From positions 310,001 to 374,000 of the forward strand of contig NZ_NOIN01000004.1 in assembly GCF_014596565.1 (NCBI RefSeq): 64,000 bases of DNA, in the 5' to 3' direction. Shown here piece after piece: positions 9,353 to 19,275 of this stretch. The stretch's first letter is position 1. Each line of letters begins with the position of its first letter. Source of the stretch: Pseudomonas sp. PSB18. GTDB taxonomy: Bacteria > Pseudomonadota > Gammaproteobacteria > Pseudomonadales > Pseudomonadaceae. Position numbers and translations under genes: made by a program. The notes beneath the pieces are model-generated. The model was not told the origin of the DNA and made no database searches. It saw only the letters and a program-made list of their open reading frames with translations.

Positions 9353-11089
9353 ATGAAAGACACCATTCGCCAGCTCATCCAGCAAGCCATCACCCAACTC
9401 GTCGCTGAAGGTGTGTTGCCAGAAGGCCTGTCGCCGGCGATTCAGGTCGAAAACACCCGCGACAAGACTCATGGCGACTTCGCCAGCAACATCGCGATGA
9501 TGCTGGCGAAACCGGCCGGCATGAAACCACGGGATCTGGCCGAGAAAATCATCGCCGCGCTGCCGGCTGACGAAAACGTCAGCAAGGCAGACATCGCCGG
9601 TCCCGGGTTCATCAACTTTTTCCAGAACACCCAGGCCCTGGCCTCGCGCCTGGACGCCGCCCTGGCCGACGAACGCCTGGGCGTGCGCAAGGCCGGCCCG
9701 TTGCAGCGCACCGTGGTCGACCTGTCCGCCCCGAACCTCGCCAAGGAAATGCACGTCGGCCACCTGCGCTCGACCATCATTGGCGATGGCGTGGCCCGGG
9801 TCCTGGAGTTCCTGGGCGACACCGTGATCCGGCAGAACCACGTCGGCGACTGGGGCACCCAGTTCGGCATGCTGATGGCCTATCTGCAGGAAAACCCGAT
9901 CACCAGCGACGAACTGTCGGACCTGGAGAACTTTTACCGCGCCGCCAAGCAACGCTTCGACGAGTCGCCGGAGTTCGCCGACCGTGCCCGTGGCCTGGTG
10001 GTCAAGCTGCAGGCCGGCGATGCCGAGTGCCTGGCGCTGTGGACCCGGTTCAAGGACATCTCCCTGTCCCACTGCCAGAAAATCTACGAGCTGCTGAACG
10101 TCAAATTGACCATGGCCGACGTGATGGGCGAAAGCGCCTACAACGACGACCTGATCAATGTGGTCAACGACCTTCGGGCCAAGGGCATGCTGGTAGAGAG
10201 CAACGGCGCCCAGTGCGTGTTCCTCGACCAGTTCAAGACCGCCGACGGCGAGCCGCTGCCGGTGATCATCGTCAAGGCCGACGGCGGCTATCTCTACGCC
10301 ACCACCGACCTGGCGGCCGTGCGCTATCGCAACGGCGTGCTGAAGGCCGATCGGGTCCTGTACTTCGTCGACCAACGCCAGGCCCTGCACTTCCAGCAAG
10401 TGTTCGAAGTGGCCCGCCTGGCCGGCTTCGTGCCTCGCCCGATGGAAATGGAGCACATGGGCTTCGGCACCATGAACGGCGCCGATGGCCGTCCGTTCAA
10501 GACCCGCGACGGCGGCACGGTGAAACTGATCGACCTGCTGACCGAAGCCCAGGAGCGCGCTTACACCCTGGTCAAGGGCAAGAACCCCGACCTGGCCGAA
10601 GACGAACTGCGCCAGATCGCCAAGGTCGTGGGCATCGACGCGGTGAAGTACGCCGACCTGTCCAAGCACCGTACCAGCGACTACAGCTTCAACTTCGACC
10701 TGATGCTCAATTTCGAAGGCAACACCGCGCCGTACCTGCTGTACGCGTACACCCGCGTGGCCGGTGTGTTCCGCAAGCTCGGCAAAAGCTTCGATGAGGT
10801 GGATGGCCGGATTGTGCTGGAGGCCGCTCACGAACAGGAGCTGGCCGCGAGGCTGGCGCAGTTCGGCGAAGTGCTGAACAACGTCGCCGACAAGGGCACG
10901 CCCCACACCCTGTGCGCGTACCTGTATGACGTGGCCGGTCTGTTCTCCAGCTTCTACGAGAACTGCCCGATCCTCAGCGCCGACACCCCGGAGCAAATGC
11001 AGAGCCGCCTGCGCCTCGCCGCGCTGACCGGACGCACCCTCAAGCAAGGCCTGGAACTGCTGGGCCTGGAAACGCTGGAGCGCATGTAA
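9353..11089 (+). CDS. argS: Arginyl-tRNA synthetase
   Basis: Class I aminoacyl-tRNA synthetase charging tRNA-Arg; cytoplasmic. Visible features: an N-terminal additional domain (residues 1-110) contacting the tRNA D-loop; the HIGH-class motif H-V-G-H at 134-137 in [16 protein letters not shown]; a degenerate KMSKS region typical of ArgRS around K-T-R-D-G-G-T-V-K; and a C-terminal anticodon-binding helical domain. Start ATG at 9353 gives 578 aa, the pseudomonad length; an in-frame ATG five codons upstream is less likely. A TTG-initiated SPOR gene follows after one base. Confidence 0.97.
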   Translation: MKDTIRQLIQQAITQLVAEGVLPEGLSPAIQVENTRDKTHGDFASNIAMMLAKPAGMKPRDLAEKIIAALPADENVSKADIAGPGFINFFQNTQALASRLDAALADERLGVRKAGPLQRTVVDLSAPNLAKEMHVGHLRSTIIGDGVARVLEFLGDTVIRQNHVGDWGTQFGMLMAYLQENPITSDELSDLENFYRAAKQRFDESPEFADRARGLVVKLQAGDAECLALWTRFKDISLSHCQKIYELLNVKLTMADVMGESAYNDDLINVVNDLRAKGMLVESNGAQCVFLDQFKTADGEPLPVIIVKADGGYLYATTDLAAVRYRNGVLKADRVLYFVDQRQALHFQQVFEVARLAGFVPRPMEMEHMGFGTMNGADGRPFKTRDGGTVKLIDLLTEAQERAYTLVKGKNPDLAEDELRQIAKVVGIDAVKYADLSKHRTSDYSFNFDLMLNFEGNTAPYLLYAYTRVAGVFRKLGKSFDEVDGRIVLEAAHEQELAARLAQFGEVLNNVADKGTPHTLCAYLYDVAGLFSSFYENCPILSADTPEQMQSRLRLAALTGRTLKQGLELLGLETLERM

Positions 11090-11090
11090 G

Positions 11091-11786
11091 TTGGCTGCCA
11101 AGAAAAAACCTGCACCCAAACGCGGCGCCAGTCGTTACCAGGCCCCGGCCAAGAAGCCGATTCCGGGCTGGTTGTGGATGGCGATCGGCCTGAGCGTCGG
11201 CGCCTTCATCGTGTTCCTGATGAAACTGGAGCCGGGCCAGGGCGATGACGTCAAGCGCGTTCGCCAGGAGCAGCAGAAAGCCACGCGCATCGCCGAGGCC
11301 AACAAGACCCCACCGAGCCCGACACAACCGGTGAAGCCGAAATACGACTTCTACACCCTGCTGCCGGAATCGGAAGTCATCGTGCCGCCCGATGCGGTAC
11401 CGGAAAAGACCCTGCCGACGCCACAAGTGCCCGCCACGCCGGTCACACCGGCCGAAGCCGCGAAGATCGACACCGCCCGTGCCCAGGCCGCCCTGGCCGG
11501 CATCACGCCGCCACCGGCGCCACCGGTGCAGAAAGCCGCGCCGGTGACGAAGTTCTTCCTCCAGGCCGGCTCGTTCCGCAAGGAGGCCGACGCCGACAAG
11601 GTCCGGGCGCAGATCATCCTGCAGGGCCAATCCGTGTCGGTGGAGTCCGGGACCGTGAAAGATGAAACCTGGTACCGGGTCATGGTCGGCCCGTTCAGCA
11701 ACCGCGAAGAACTGACCAAGGCGCAGAAACAACTGGCCAGCAGCGGCTTCAGCAACCTGTTGTTACAACAACGCCAGAGCCGCTAG
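11091..11786 (+). CDS. SPOR-domain, FtsN-like inner-membrane protein
   Basis: Bitopic membrane protein of 231 aa: a basic, lysine-rich N-terminus, one transmembrane helix (about residues 26-44), a Pro/Thr/Ala-rich periplasmic linker (about 65-150) and a C-terminal SPOR domain (about 152-228, with F-F-L-Q-A-G-S-F and W-Y-R-V-M-V-G-P-F). SPOR domains bind denuded glycan strands at the septum, so a role in division like FtsN is inferred. The start is TTG, one base after the argS stop, so translation is probably coupled to argS. A REP pair follows its stop. Confidence 0.85.
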   Translation: MAAKKKPAPKRGASRYQAPAKKPIPGWLWMAIGLSVGAFIVFLMKLEPGQGDDVKRVRQEQQKATRIAEANKTPPSPTQPVKPKYDFYTLLPESEVIVPPDAVPEKTLPTPQVPATPVTPAEAAKIDTARAQAALAGITPPPAPPVQKAAPVTKFFLQAGSFRKEADADKVRAQIILQGQSVSVESGTVKDETWYRVMVGPFSNREELTKAQKQLASSGFSNLLLQQRQSR

Positions 11787-11793
11787 GGTCATG

Positions 11794-11894
11794 ATCGTTC
11801 CCACGCTCCGCGTGGGAACGCCTCAGGGGACGCTTCGCGTCCAGTGACGCGGAGCGTCACGGGCTGCATACCCACGCGGAGCGTGGGAACGATC
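11794..11894. repeat. REP pair, GTTCCCACGC type
   Basis: Arms GATCGTTCCCACGCTCCGCG and GCGGAGCGTGGGAACGATC around an inner palindrome (GACGCTTCGCGTC / GACGCGGAGCGTC). It lies between the SPOR gene and hslV. Confidence 0.9.
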
Positions 11895-12007
11895 AACGGC
11901 CAGATGCCGCTCGTCCCCTCCCTCACCCCGCAGTTGAAAAACCCCACGCCACCCCCATATGAGTTTTCATCCGGGCATTTTCGCCCCGCTGCGTGGAGAC
12001 TCTTCCC

Positions 12008-12538
12008 TTGACCACCATCGTTTCAGTCCGCCGTCATGGCAAAGTCGTCATGGGCGGCGACGGCCAGGTTTCACTGGGCAACACCGTGATGAAAGGCAAT
12101 GCGAAGAAAGTCCGTCGCCTGTATCACGGCCAGGTCATCGCCGGCTTCGCCGGGGCCACTGCCGACGCATTTACCCTGTTCGAACGTTTCGAAGGCCAGT
12201 TGGAAAAACACCAGGGCCACCTGATCCGTGCCGCCGTGGAACTGGCCAAGGAGTGGCGCACCGATCGCTCCCTCAGCCGCCTCGAAGCCATGCTCGCGGT
12301 CGCCAACAAGGACGCCTCGCTGATCATCACCGGCAACGGCGACGTGGTTGAGCCCGAAGATGGCCTGATCGCCATGGGTTCCGGAGGCGCCTACGCCCAG
12401 GCCGCCGCCAGTGCACTGCTGAAAAAGACCGACCTGTCGGCCCGCGAAATCGTCGAGACCGCCCTGGGCATCGCCGCCGACATCTGTGTCTTCACCAACC
12501 ATACCCAAACCATTGAGGAGCAGGATCTCGCGGAATGA
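12008..12538 (+). CDS. hslV: ATP-dependent protease HslV (ClpQ), proteasome-like subunit
   Basis: Peptidase of the HslUV complex, a double hexamer with an N-terminal threonine nucleophile. The protein begins M-T-T-I-V-S-V-R-R, where Thr2 becomes the catalytic residue after Met removal. The G-S-G-G-A-Y-A motif near residue 125 and 176 aa total match the family. I chose the TTG at 12008 rather than the GTG at 11993 because the mature N-terminus must be Thr; a GGAG ribosome site sits about 9 bases upstream. It is followed by hslU after 44 bases. A heat-shock promoter is expected but I did not find one with confidence. Confidence 0.97.
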   Translation: MTTIVSVRRHGKVVMGGDGQVSLGNTVMKGNAKKVRRLYHGQVIAGFAGATADAFTLFERFEGQLEKHQGHLIRAAVELAKEWRTDRSLSRLEAMLAVANKDASLIITGNGDVVEPEDGLIAMGSGGAYAQAAASALLKKTDLSAREIVETALGIAADICVFTNHTQTIEEQDLAE

Positions 12539-12582
12539 AGCCCGTACCCCGGCTCATTCTTGCTTGAGGACCGCCAACTACT

Positions 12583-13920
12583 ATGTCCATGACTCCCCGC
12601 GAAATCGTCCACGAACTCAACCGCCACATCATCGGCCAGGACGATGCCAAGCGCGCCGTCGCCATCGCCCTGCGTAATCGCTGGCGCCGAATGCAGCTGC
12701 CCGAAGAGCTGCGCGTCGAAGTGACCCCCAAGAACATCCTGATGATCGGCCCGACCGGTGTCGGTAAAACCGAGATCGCCCGTCGCCTGGCGAAACTCGC
12801 CAACGCGCCCTTCATCAAGGTCGAGGCCACCAAGTTCACCGAAGTCGGCTATGTCGGTCGTGACGTCGAGTCGATCATCCGTGACCTGGCCGACGCCGCC
12901 ATCAAGCTGCTGCGCGAACAGGAAATCACCAAGGTCCGCCATCGCGCCGAAGACGCGGCTGAAGAACGCATCCTCGATGCCCTGCTGCCGCCGGCGCGCA
13001 TGGGTTTCAACGCCGACTCCGCCGCGACCCAGGACTCCAACACCCGCCAGCTGTTCCGCAAGCGCCTGCGCGAAGGCCAGTTGGATGACAAGGAAATCGA
13101 GATCGAAGTGGCCGAAATGGCCGGCGTCGACATTTCCGCGCCACCGGGCATGGAAGAGATGACCAACCAGTTGCAGAGCCTGTTCGCCAACATGGGCAAG
13201 GGCAAGAAGAAAAGCCGCAAGCTCAAGGTCAAGGAAGCGCTGAAACTGGTGCGCGATGAAGAAGCCAGCCGTCTGGTCAACGAGGAAGAACTGAAGGCCA
13301 AGGCCCTGGAAGCCGTCGAACAGCACGGCATCGTGTTCATCGACGAGATCGACAAGGTCGCCAAGCGTGGCAATGTCGGCGGTGCCGACGTCTCCCGCGA
13401 GGGCGTGCAACGGGACCTGCTGCCACTGATCGAAGGTTGCACGGTCAACACCAAGCTGGGCATGGTCAAGACCGACCACATCCTGTTCATCGCCTCCGGT
13501 GCGTTCCACCTGAGCAAGCCAAGTGACCTGGTGCCGGAACTGCAAGGCCGCCTGCCGATTCGTGTGGAGCTCAAGGCGCTGTCGCCGGAAGACTTCGAAC
13601 GCATCCTGAGCGAGCCCCATGCATCCCTGACCGAACAATACTGCGCGCTGCTCAAGACCGAAGGCCTGAATATCGAGTTCACGCCGGAAGGCATCAAGCG
13701 CCTGGCGCAGATCGCCTGGCAGGTCAACGAGAAGACCGAGAACATCGGTGCTCGCCGCCTGCACACGCTGCTTGAGCGTCTGCTCGAGGAAGTGTCGTTC
13801 AGCGCCGGCGACCTGGCGAGCAAACACGACGAAGCGCCGATCCTCATCGACGCCGAGTACGTCAACAGCCACCTGGGTGAATTGGCTCAGAACGAAGACC
13901 TGTCGCGGTATATCCTCTAA
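12583..13920 (+). CDS. hslU: HslU (ClpY) AAA+ unfoldase
   Basis: ATPase ring that unfolds substrates and feeds HslV. Visible features: N-terminal AAA+ domain with Walker A G-P-T-G-V-G-K-T at residues 56-63; an inserted charged intermediate domain (about 110-240, lysine/glutamate-rich); Walker B V-F-I-D-E-I-D near 250; and a C-terminal tail ending S-R-Y-I-L, the kind that docks into HslV. 445 aa, the usual length. It forms an operon with hslV. A heptamer-repeat hairpin follows. Confidence 0.97.
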   Translation: MSMTPREIVHELNRHIIGQDDAKRAVAIALRNRWRRMQLPEELRVEVTPKNILMIGPTGVGKTEIARRLAKLANAPFIKVEATKFTEVGYVGRDVESIIRDLADAAIKLLREQEITKVRHRAEDAAEERILDALLPPARMGFNADSAATQDSNTRQLFRKRLREGQLDDKEIEIEVAEMAGVDISAPPGMEEMTNQLQSLFANMGKGKKKSRKLKVKEALKLVRDEEASRLVNEEELKAKALEAVEQHGIVFIDEIDKVAKRGNVGGADVSREGVQRDLLPLIEGCTVNTKLGMVKTDHILFIASGAFHLSKPSDLVPELQGRLPIRVELKALSPEDFERILSEPHASLTEQYCALLKTEGLNIEFTPEGIKRLAQIAWQVNEKTENIGARRLHTLLERLLEEVSFSAGDLASKHDEAPILIDAEYVNSHLGELAQNEDLSRYIL

Positions 13921-13941
13921 AAGCGGCAAGCTTCGAGCTGC

Positions 13942-13994
13942 AAGCTGCAAGCGGGGGGTGATCCGCTTGTAGCTTGTAGCTTGTAGCTTGTAGC
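13942..13994. repeat. Heptamer repeats forming a long hairpin after hslU
   Basis: AAGCTGCAAGCGG (13942-13954) pairs over 13 positions (one G-T) with CCGCTTGTAGCTT (13963-13975) across an eight-base loop. The right side then continues as four perfect tandem copies of TTGTAGC (13967-13994). It lies between hslU and the DUF971 gene and may act as a transcription barrier or mRNA end. Confidence 0.75.
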
Positions 13995-14008
13995 TTTAAG
14001 CTGCTTTC

Positions 14009-14386
14009 ATGACCAGACTCCCCACCGCCATCAACCTGCACAAAGCTTCGAAGACCCTGACGCTGAAATACGCGCCGGACGAGGAGTACCACCTGCCCGC
14101 CGAATTCCTGCGGGTGCATTCGCCTTCCGCCGAGGTCCAGGGCCACGGCAAGCCCATCCTGCAATACGGCAAGCTCAACGTCGGTTTGTCCAAGATCGAA
14201 CCCGCCGGCCAGTACGCACTGAAATTGACCTTCGACGACGGTCATGACAGCGGATTGTTCACCTGGGAGTACTTGTACCAGTTGGCCGTGCGCCAGGACG
14301 AGCTGTGGAACGATTATCTTGCCGAGCTCAAGGCCGCCGGAAAAACCCGCGACCCGAACGAAACCGTCGTCAAGCTGATGCTCTAG
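14009..14386 (+). CDS. DUF971 (gamma-butyrobetaine hydroxylase-like N-terminal domain) protein
   Basis: Small 125-aa protein consisting of the domain found at the N-terminus of gamma-butyrobetaine/trimethyllysine hydroxylases, seen here alone (L-K-Y-A-P-D-E-E-Y-H-L-P-A-E-F-L-R and F-D-D-G-H-D-S-G-L-F-T-W-E-Y-L). In such hydroxylases this domain helps bind zinc and dimerise; for the stand-alone form I know no established function. There is no signal peptide or membrane segment. It sits between hslU and phaC1, the usual pseudomonad position, with heptamer repeats upstream of its ATG. Confidence 0.8.
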   Translation: MTRLPTAINLHKASKTLTLKYAPDEEYHLPAEFLRVHSPSAEVQGHGKPILQYGKLNVGLSKIEPAGQYALKLTFDDGHDSGLFTWEYLYQLAVRQDELWNDYLAELKAAGKTRDPNETVVKLML

Positions 14387-14503
14387 CTCAAGGGCTGGCG
14401 CTTTAGGGCGAATTTTCTAGATTCATCTGCTTGAATGTCCACCCGGCAAGGTCAATGACTGGCCTGCTTGCGAAAAAAATTAAACTCGGGTAACCAATGG
14501 AGC

Positions 14504-14519
14504 TGGCAAGTTCCCTGCA
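14504..14519 (+). promoter_or_regulatory. Possible sigma-54 promoter upstream of phaC1
   Basis: TGGCAAG-TTCC-CTGCA has the GG and GC dinucleotides ten bases apart required for sigma-54 recognition, about 145 bases before the phaC1 start. Two AGTTCCC words (14509, 14532) and a TTCC-N7-GGAA palindrome overlap it and could be regulator sites. The surrounding 275-bp spacer (14387-14661) holds no gene. Confidence 0.35.
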
Positions 14520-14661
14520 AAGGAACCTGCGAGTTCCCTTGCACATGTTTCCTCATTGGCCACGATGCGGAATTAACGGTCACCCGAGCAGCGTACCTGG
14601 TATTGGCTGTGTGGCTTTATGGCACGGTTCCCGGTACTCGTCTGACAATGGAGCGTCGTAG

Positions 14662-16341
14662 ATGAGCAACAAGAACAACGATGACCTGAAGTACCAGGCC
14701 TCGGAAAATACCCTGGGCTTGAACCCCGTCGTCGGCTTGCGCAGAAAAGACCTGCTGGCCTCTGCTCGCATGGTGCTGACCCAGACCCTCAAGCAACCGC
14801 TGCACAGTGCCAGGCATGTCGCCCATTTCGGCGCGGAGCTCAAGAACGTCCTGTTCGGCAGGTCCGCATTGCAACCTGCCGCCGATGACCGCCGCTTCAA
14901 CGACCCGGCGTGGAGCCAGAACCCGCTCTACAAACGCTACATGCAGACCTACCTGGCCTGGCGCAAGGAACTGCACGCCTGGATCGATGACAGCAACCTG
15001 TCTCCCCAGGACATCAGCCGTGGGCATTTCGTGATCAACCTGATGACCGAGGCCATGTCGCCGACCAATTCGGCGGCCAACCCGGCGGCGGTCAAGCGCT
15101 TCTTCGAAACCGGTGGCAAGAGCCTGCTGGACGGCCTGTCCCACTTGGCCAAGGACCTGGTGCACAACGGTGGGATGCCGAGCCAGGTGGACATGGGCGC
15201 ATTCGAAGTCGGCAAGAGCCTGGGCGTGACCGAAGGCGCCGTGGTGTTTCGCAACGACGTGCTGGAGCTGATCCAGTACCGCCCCATCACCGAACAGGTC
15301 CATGAACGACCTCTTCTGGTGGTCCCGCCGCAGATCAACAAGTTCTATGTATTCGACTTGAGTCCGGACAAGAGCCTGGCGCGCTTCTGCCTGCGCAGCA
15401 ACGTACAGACCTTCATCGTCAGTTGGCGCAATCCCACCAAGGAACAGCGCGAGTGGGGTCTGTCGACCTACATCGACGCGCTCAAGGAAGCGGTGGATGT
15501 GGTCACGGCCATCACCGGCAGCAAGGACGTGAACATGCTGGGCGCCTGTTCGGGTGGCATCACCTGCACCGCGCTGCTGGGCCATTACGCCGCCCTCGGC
15601 GAGAAGAAAGTCAATGCCCTGACCCTGTTGGTGAGCGTGCTCGACACCACCCTGGACACTGACGTGGCGCTGTTCGTCGACGAGCAGACCCTCGAAGCCG
15701 CCAAGCGTCATTCCTACCAGGCGGGTGTGCTTGAAGGCCGCGACATGGCGAAGGTCTTCGCCTGGATGCGCCCCAATGACCTGATCTGGAACTATTGGGT
15801 CAACAACTACCTGCTGGGCAACGAGCCGCCGGTATTCGACATCCTCTTCTGGAACAACGACACCACACGGCTTCCGGCGGCGTTCCATGGCGACCTCATC
15901 GAAATGTTCAAGACCAACCCGTTGACCCGGCCCAATGCACTGGAAGTGTGCGGCACGCCGATCGACCTCAAGCAGGTCACCGCCGACATCTTTGCCCTCG
16001 CGGGCACCAACGACCACATCACGCCGTGGAAATCCTGCTACAAGTCAGCGCAGCTGTTCGGTGGCAAAGTGGATTTCGTGCTGTCGAGCAGTGGTCATAT
16101 CCAGAGCATCCTCAACCCGCCGGGCAATCCCAAGTCGCGCTACATGACCAGTGAGGAAATGCCCGCCAAGGCCGAGGACTGGCAGGAAAACTCCACCAAG
16201 CACACCGACTCCTGGTGGCTGCACTGGCAAGCCTGGCAGGCCGAGCGCTCGGGCAAACTGAAAAAGGCCCCCACCGTCCTGGGCAACAAGACCTATGTGG
16301 CGGGTGAAGCGGCGCCTGGCACGTATGTGCATGAGCGGTAA
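14662..16341 (+). CDS. phaC1: Class II polyhydroxyalkanoate synthase 1
   Basis: Polymerises (R)-3-hydroxyacyl-CoA of medium chain length (about C6-C14) into PHA at the granule surface. Alpha/beta-hydrolase fold with the lipase-like box G-A-C-S-G-G and a catalytic triad readable at Cys296, Asp451 (T-N-D-H-I-T) and His479 (S-S-G-H-I-Q-S). An N-terminal domain of about 150 residues precedes it. 559 aa, the class II length. ATG at 14662 follows GGAG. It is first gene of phaC1-phaZ-phaC2-phaD; a REP pair separates it from phaZ. PHA depends on fatty-acid metabolism genes elsewhere in the genome. Confidence 0.98.
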   Translation: MSNKNNDDLKYQASENTLGLNPVVGLRRKDLLASARMVLTQTLKQPLHSARHVAHFGAELKNVLFGRSALQPAADDRRFNDPAWSQNPLYKRYMQTYLAWRKELHAWIDDSNLSPQDISRGHFVINLMTEAMSPTNSAANPAAVKRFFETGGKSLLDGLSHLAKDLVHNGGMPSQVDMGAFEVGKSLGVTEGAVVFRNDVLELIQYRPITEQVHERPLLVVPPQINKFYVFDLSPDKSLARFCLRSNVQTFIVSWRNPTKEQREWGLSTYIDALKEAVDVVTAITGSKDVNMLGACSGGITCTALLGHYAALGEKKVNALTLLVSVLDTTLDTDVALFVDEQTLEAAKRHSYQAGVLEGRDMAKVFAWMRPNDLIWNYWVNNYLLGNEPPVFDILFWNNDTTRLPAAFHGDLIEMFKTNPLTRPNALEVCGTPIDLKQVTADIFALAGTNDHITPWKSCYKSAQLFGGKVDFVLSSSGHIQSILNPPGNPKSRYMTSEEMPAKAEDWQENSTKHTDSWWLHWQAWQAERSGKLKKAPTVLGNKTYVAGEAAPGTYVHER

Positions 16342-16426
16342 CGGATGCGACTGGCCTGCCGATACCCTGATGTGAGGCAGGGCTCGCCCGCTGCGAACCC
16401 AACCCCATACCCGCAGCAAATCCCCT

Positions 16427-16513
16427 GTGGGAGCGAGCCTGCTCGCGATAGCGCCAGGCCAGTCAAATCCATACCGACTGACCCGACGTCATCGCGAGCA
16501 GGCTCGCTCCCAC
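16427..16513. repeat. REP pair, GTGGGAGCGAGC type, between phaC1 and phaZ
   Basis: Full inverted pair (GTGGGAGCGAGCCTGCTCGC ... GCGAGCAGGCTCGCTCCCAC) inside the pha operon. A transcribed hairpin here could protect phaC1 mRNA 3' ends or reduce read-through into phaZ. Confidence 0.9.
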
Positions 16514-16565
16514 AAGGACTCGGGAAAAAATGAAAGATCGCGACATAACCCACAGGGCTTGAAGC

Positions 16566-17423
16566 ATGCCGCAACCGTACATCTTCCGTACCGTCGACCT
16601 GGATGGCCAGACCTTGCGCACTGCGGTACGCCCCGGCAAGCCTCACTTGACGCCGCTGCTGATTTTCAACGGCATCGGCGCCAACCTGGAGCTGGTCTTC
16701 CCGTTCATCGAGGCCCTGGACCCGGACCTGGAAGTCATCGCCTTCGACGTGCCCGGTGTCGGCGGTTCATCGACACCCAGCCGGCCCTATCGCTTTCCCG
16801 GCCTGGCAAAGCTTGCCGCGCGCATGCTCGATTACCTCGACTATGGGCAGGTCAGCGTGGTGGGGGTGTCATGGGGCGGCGCCCTGGCCCAGCAATTCGC
16901 CTACGACTACCCGGAGCGCTGCAAGAAGCTGATATTGGCGGCCACAGCCGCCGGAGCGGTGATGGTGCCGGGCAAGCCGAAGGTGCTGTGGATGATGGCC
17001 AGTCCCAGGCGCTACGTTCAGCCCTCCCATGTGCTGCGCATCGCACCGCTGATCTATGGCGGCTCGTTCCGCCGCGATCCGAACCTGGCGACGAGCCACG
17101 CGGCCAGGGTTCGCTCGGCGGGCAAGCTCGGTTATTACTGGCAACTGTTTGCCGGCCTGGGCTGGACCAGTATCCACTGGCTGCACAAGATCCATCAGCC
17201 AACCCTGATCCTGGCCGGGGACGACGATCCGCTGATCCCATTGATCAACATGCGCATGCTGGCCTGGCGCATCCCCAACTCCCAGTTGCACATCATCGAT
17301 GACGGCCACCTCTTCCTGATCACCCGGGCCGAGGCCGTGGCGCCCATCATCATGAAATTCCTCGAGGAAGAACGTCAGCGTGCGGTCATGCATCCGCGTC
17401 CCACGCCGCAGGGTAGCGGCTGA
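16566..17423 (+). CDS. phaZ: Intracellular mcl-PHA depolymerase
   Basis: Hydrolyses stored PHA at the granule surface, releasing 3-hydroxyacids. Alpha/beta hydrolase of 285 aa with nucleophile Ser102 in G-V-S-W-G-G, an acidic residue in L-A-G-D-D-D-P-L near 222, and His in D-D-G-H-L-F near 251. It has no signal peptide, consistent with an intracellular, granule-bound enzyme. It lies between the two synthase genes, the diagnostic class II pha order. Coexpression with the synthases allows continuous polymer turnover. Confidence 0.97.
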   Translation: MPQPYIFRTVDLDGQTLRTAVRPGKPHLTPLLIFNGIGANLELVFPFIEALDPDLEVIAFDVPGVGGSSTPSRPYRFPGLAKLAARMLDYLDYGQVSVVGVSWGGALAQQFAYDYPERCKKLILAATAAGAVMVPGKPKVLWMMASPRRYVQPSHVLRIAPLIYGGSFRRDPNLATSHAARVRSAGKLGYYWQLFAGLGWTSIHWLHKIHQPTLILAGDDDPLIPLINMRMLAWRIPNSQLHIIDDGHLFLITRAEAVAPIIMKFLEEERQRAVMHPRPTPQGSG

Positions 17424-17532
17424 TAGCCCCATCGCGTCTGGCAGGACGCCGGAACGCGCAACTTCCGAAACAGCGACTATGTTGTCTGGTTCGGTGTGTT
17501 TGTTTTTAGCCTGATGATGAAGGAGTTGACTC

Positions 17533-19215
17533 ATGCGCGACAAACCGGCGAAGGGTTCCACGCCCGCCCCTGCCAGCTTCATGAATGCGCAAAGTGCGGT
17601 CACCGGCCTGCGCGGCAGGGACCTGCTGTCCACCTTGCGCGATGTTGCCGCCTACGGCTTGCGCAACCCGGTGCACAGTGCCCGGCACGCGTTGAAGCTG
17701 GGCGGCCAGTTGGGTCGCGTGCTGCTGGGGGAAACCCTGCATCCCATCAATCCCAAGGACAAGCGCTTCGCCGACCCGACCTGGGAACTCAATCCCTTTT
17801 ACCGGCGCAGCCTGCAGGCCTACCTGAGCTGGCAAAAGCAGGTCAGGAGCTGGATCGACGATTGCGACATGACGCCAGATGATCATGCACGGGCGCACTT
17901 CGCCTTCTCCTTGCTCAACGACGCCGTAGCACCCTCGAACACCTTGCTCAACCCGCTGGCGGTCAAGGAGTTCTTCAACTCCGGCGGCACCAGCCTGATC
18001 CGCGGCCTCAGTCACCTGGTCGACGACTTGCTGCACAACGATGGCATGCCACGGCAGGTCACGCCCCATGCCTTCGAGGTTGGCAAGACCCTGGCAATCA
18101 CACCCGGTGCGGTAGTGTTCCGCAATGAGATGCTGGAGCTGATCCAATACCGACCCATGAGCGAAAAGCAGTATGCCAAGCCGTTGCTGATCGTGCCGCC
18201 GCAGATCAACAAGTTCTACATTTTCGACCTGACTCCTTCCAACAGCGTCGTCCAATACGCCCTGAAGAATGGCTTGCAGGTGTTCATCATCAGTTGGCGC
18301 AACCCGGATGTGCGTCACCGCGAATGGGGCCTGTCCAGTTATGTGGAAGCGACCGAAGAAGCCATGAACGTCTGCCGGGCGATCACCGGTGCCCGAGAGG
18401 TCAACCTGATGGGGGCCTGCGCCGGCGGCACGACCATCGCCGCCTTGCAGGGCCACCTGCAGGCCAAGCGCCAACTGCGCCGGGTCGCCAGCGCCACGTA
18501 CCTGGTGAGCCTGCTGGACTGCGAGATCGACAGCGCGGCCACCCTGTTCCTCGACGAGCAGGCCCTCGAAGCCGCCAAGCGCCGGTCCTACCAGAAAGGC
18601 ATCCTCGATGGTCGTGACATGGCCCGGGTATTCGCCTGGATGCGGCCCAACGACCTGGTATGGAATTACTTCATCAATAATTACCTGCTGGGTAAAGAAC
18701 CACCGGCCTTCGACATCCTCTACTGGAACAACGACTCCACCCGGCTGCCGGCGGCCTATCACGGCGAACTGCTGGACCTCTTCAAGCACAATCCACTGAC
18801 CCGCCCCGGGGCGCTGGAAGTGTGCGGCACGCCGGTCGACCTGCAAAAAGTGACGGTGGACAGTTTCAGCGTGGCCGGTATAAACGACCACATCACCCCA
18901 TGGGACGCGGTGTATCGTTCGACGCTGCTGTTGGGAGGCGAGCGACGTTTCGTGCTCTCCAACAGCGGGCATATCCAGAGCATCATCAATCCACCGGGCA
19001 ACCCCAAGGCCAATTACGTCGAGAACCCGCAACTGAGCGGCGACCCGCGGGCCTGGTACTACGACGGCAAACACGTCGACGGCAGCTGGTGGCCTCAGTG
19101 GCTGGAATGGATTCAGGCGCGCTCCGGTGCCCGGCGTGAAACCCAGATGGCCCTGGGCAACGCAAAATATCCACCGCTGGAGGCGGCGCCCGGAACCTAT
19201 GTACGGGTGCGCTGA
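17533..19215 (+). CDS. phaC2: Class II polyhydroxyalkanoate synthase 2
   Basis: Second mcl-PHA synthase and a paralogue of PhaC1 along its whole length. The catalytic triad is readable at Cys296 (G-A-C-A-G-G), Asp452 (I-N-D-H-I-T) and His480 (S-G-H-I-Q-S). In pseudomonads PhaC2 usually contributes less polymer or has a shifted substrate preference; that is family knowledge, not visible here. ATG at 17533 follows AAGGAG. 560 aa. It is followed after 60 bases by phaD. Confidence 0.97.
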   Translation: MRDKPAKGSTPAPASFMNAQSAVTGLRGRDLLSTLRDVAAYGLRNPVHSARHALKLGGQLGRVLLGETLHPINPKDKRFADPTWELNPFYRRSLQAYLSWQKQVRSWIDDCDMTPDDHARAHFAFSLLNDAVAPSNTLLNPLAVKEFFNSGGTSLIRGLSHLVDDLLHNDGMPRQVTPHAFEVGKTLAITPGAVVFRNEMLELIQYRPMSEKQYAKPLLIVPPQINKFYIFDLTPSNSVVQYALKNGLQVFIISWRNPDVRHREWGLSSYVEATEEAMNVCRAITGAREVNLMGACAGGTTIAALQGHLQAKRQLRRVASATYLVSLLDCEIDSAATLFLDEQALEAAKRRSYQKGILDGRDMARVFAWMRPNDLVWNYFINNYLLGKEPPAFDILYWNNDSTRLPAAYHGELLDLFKHNPLTRPGALEVCGTPVDLQKVTVDSFSVAGINDHITPWDAVYRSTLLLGGERRFVLSNSGHIQSIINPPGNPKANYVENPQLSGDPRAWYYDGKHVDGSWWPQWLEWIQARSGARRETQMALGNAKYPPLEAAPGTYVRVR

Positions 19216-19275
19216 ATGGCTCACCCCACGGTCGAGCTGTCGGCCGTGGCACGACTCCATCATTAAGAAAACCGG

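Noticed and set aside
13921..14005. attC-like recombination site after hslU
   Set aside because: The symmetric stem is made of slippage-type heptamers, lacks attC core sites, and no integrase is near.
14600..14640. Second sigma-54-like site TGGCACGGTTCCCGGTA before phaC1
   Set aside because: The -24 half is perfect but the required GC at -12 is absent.
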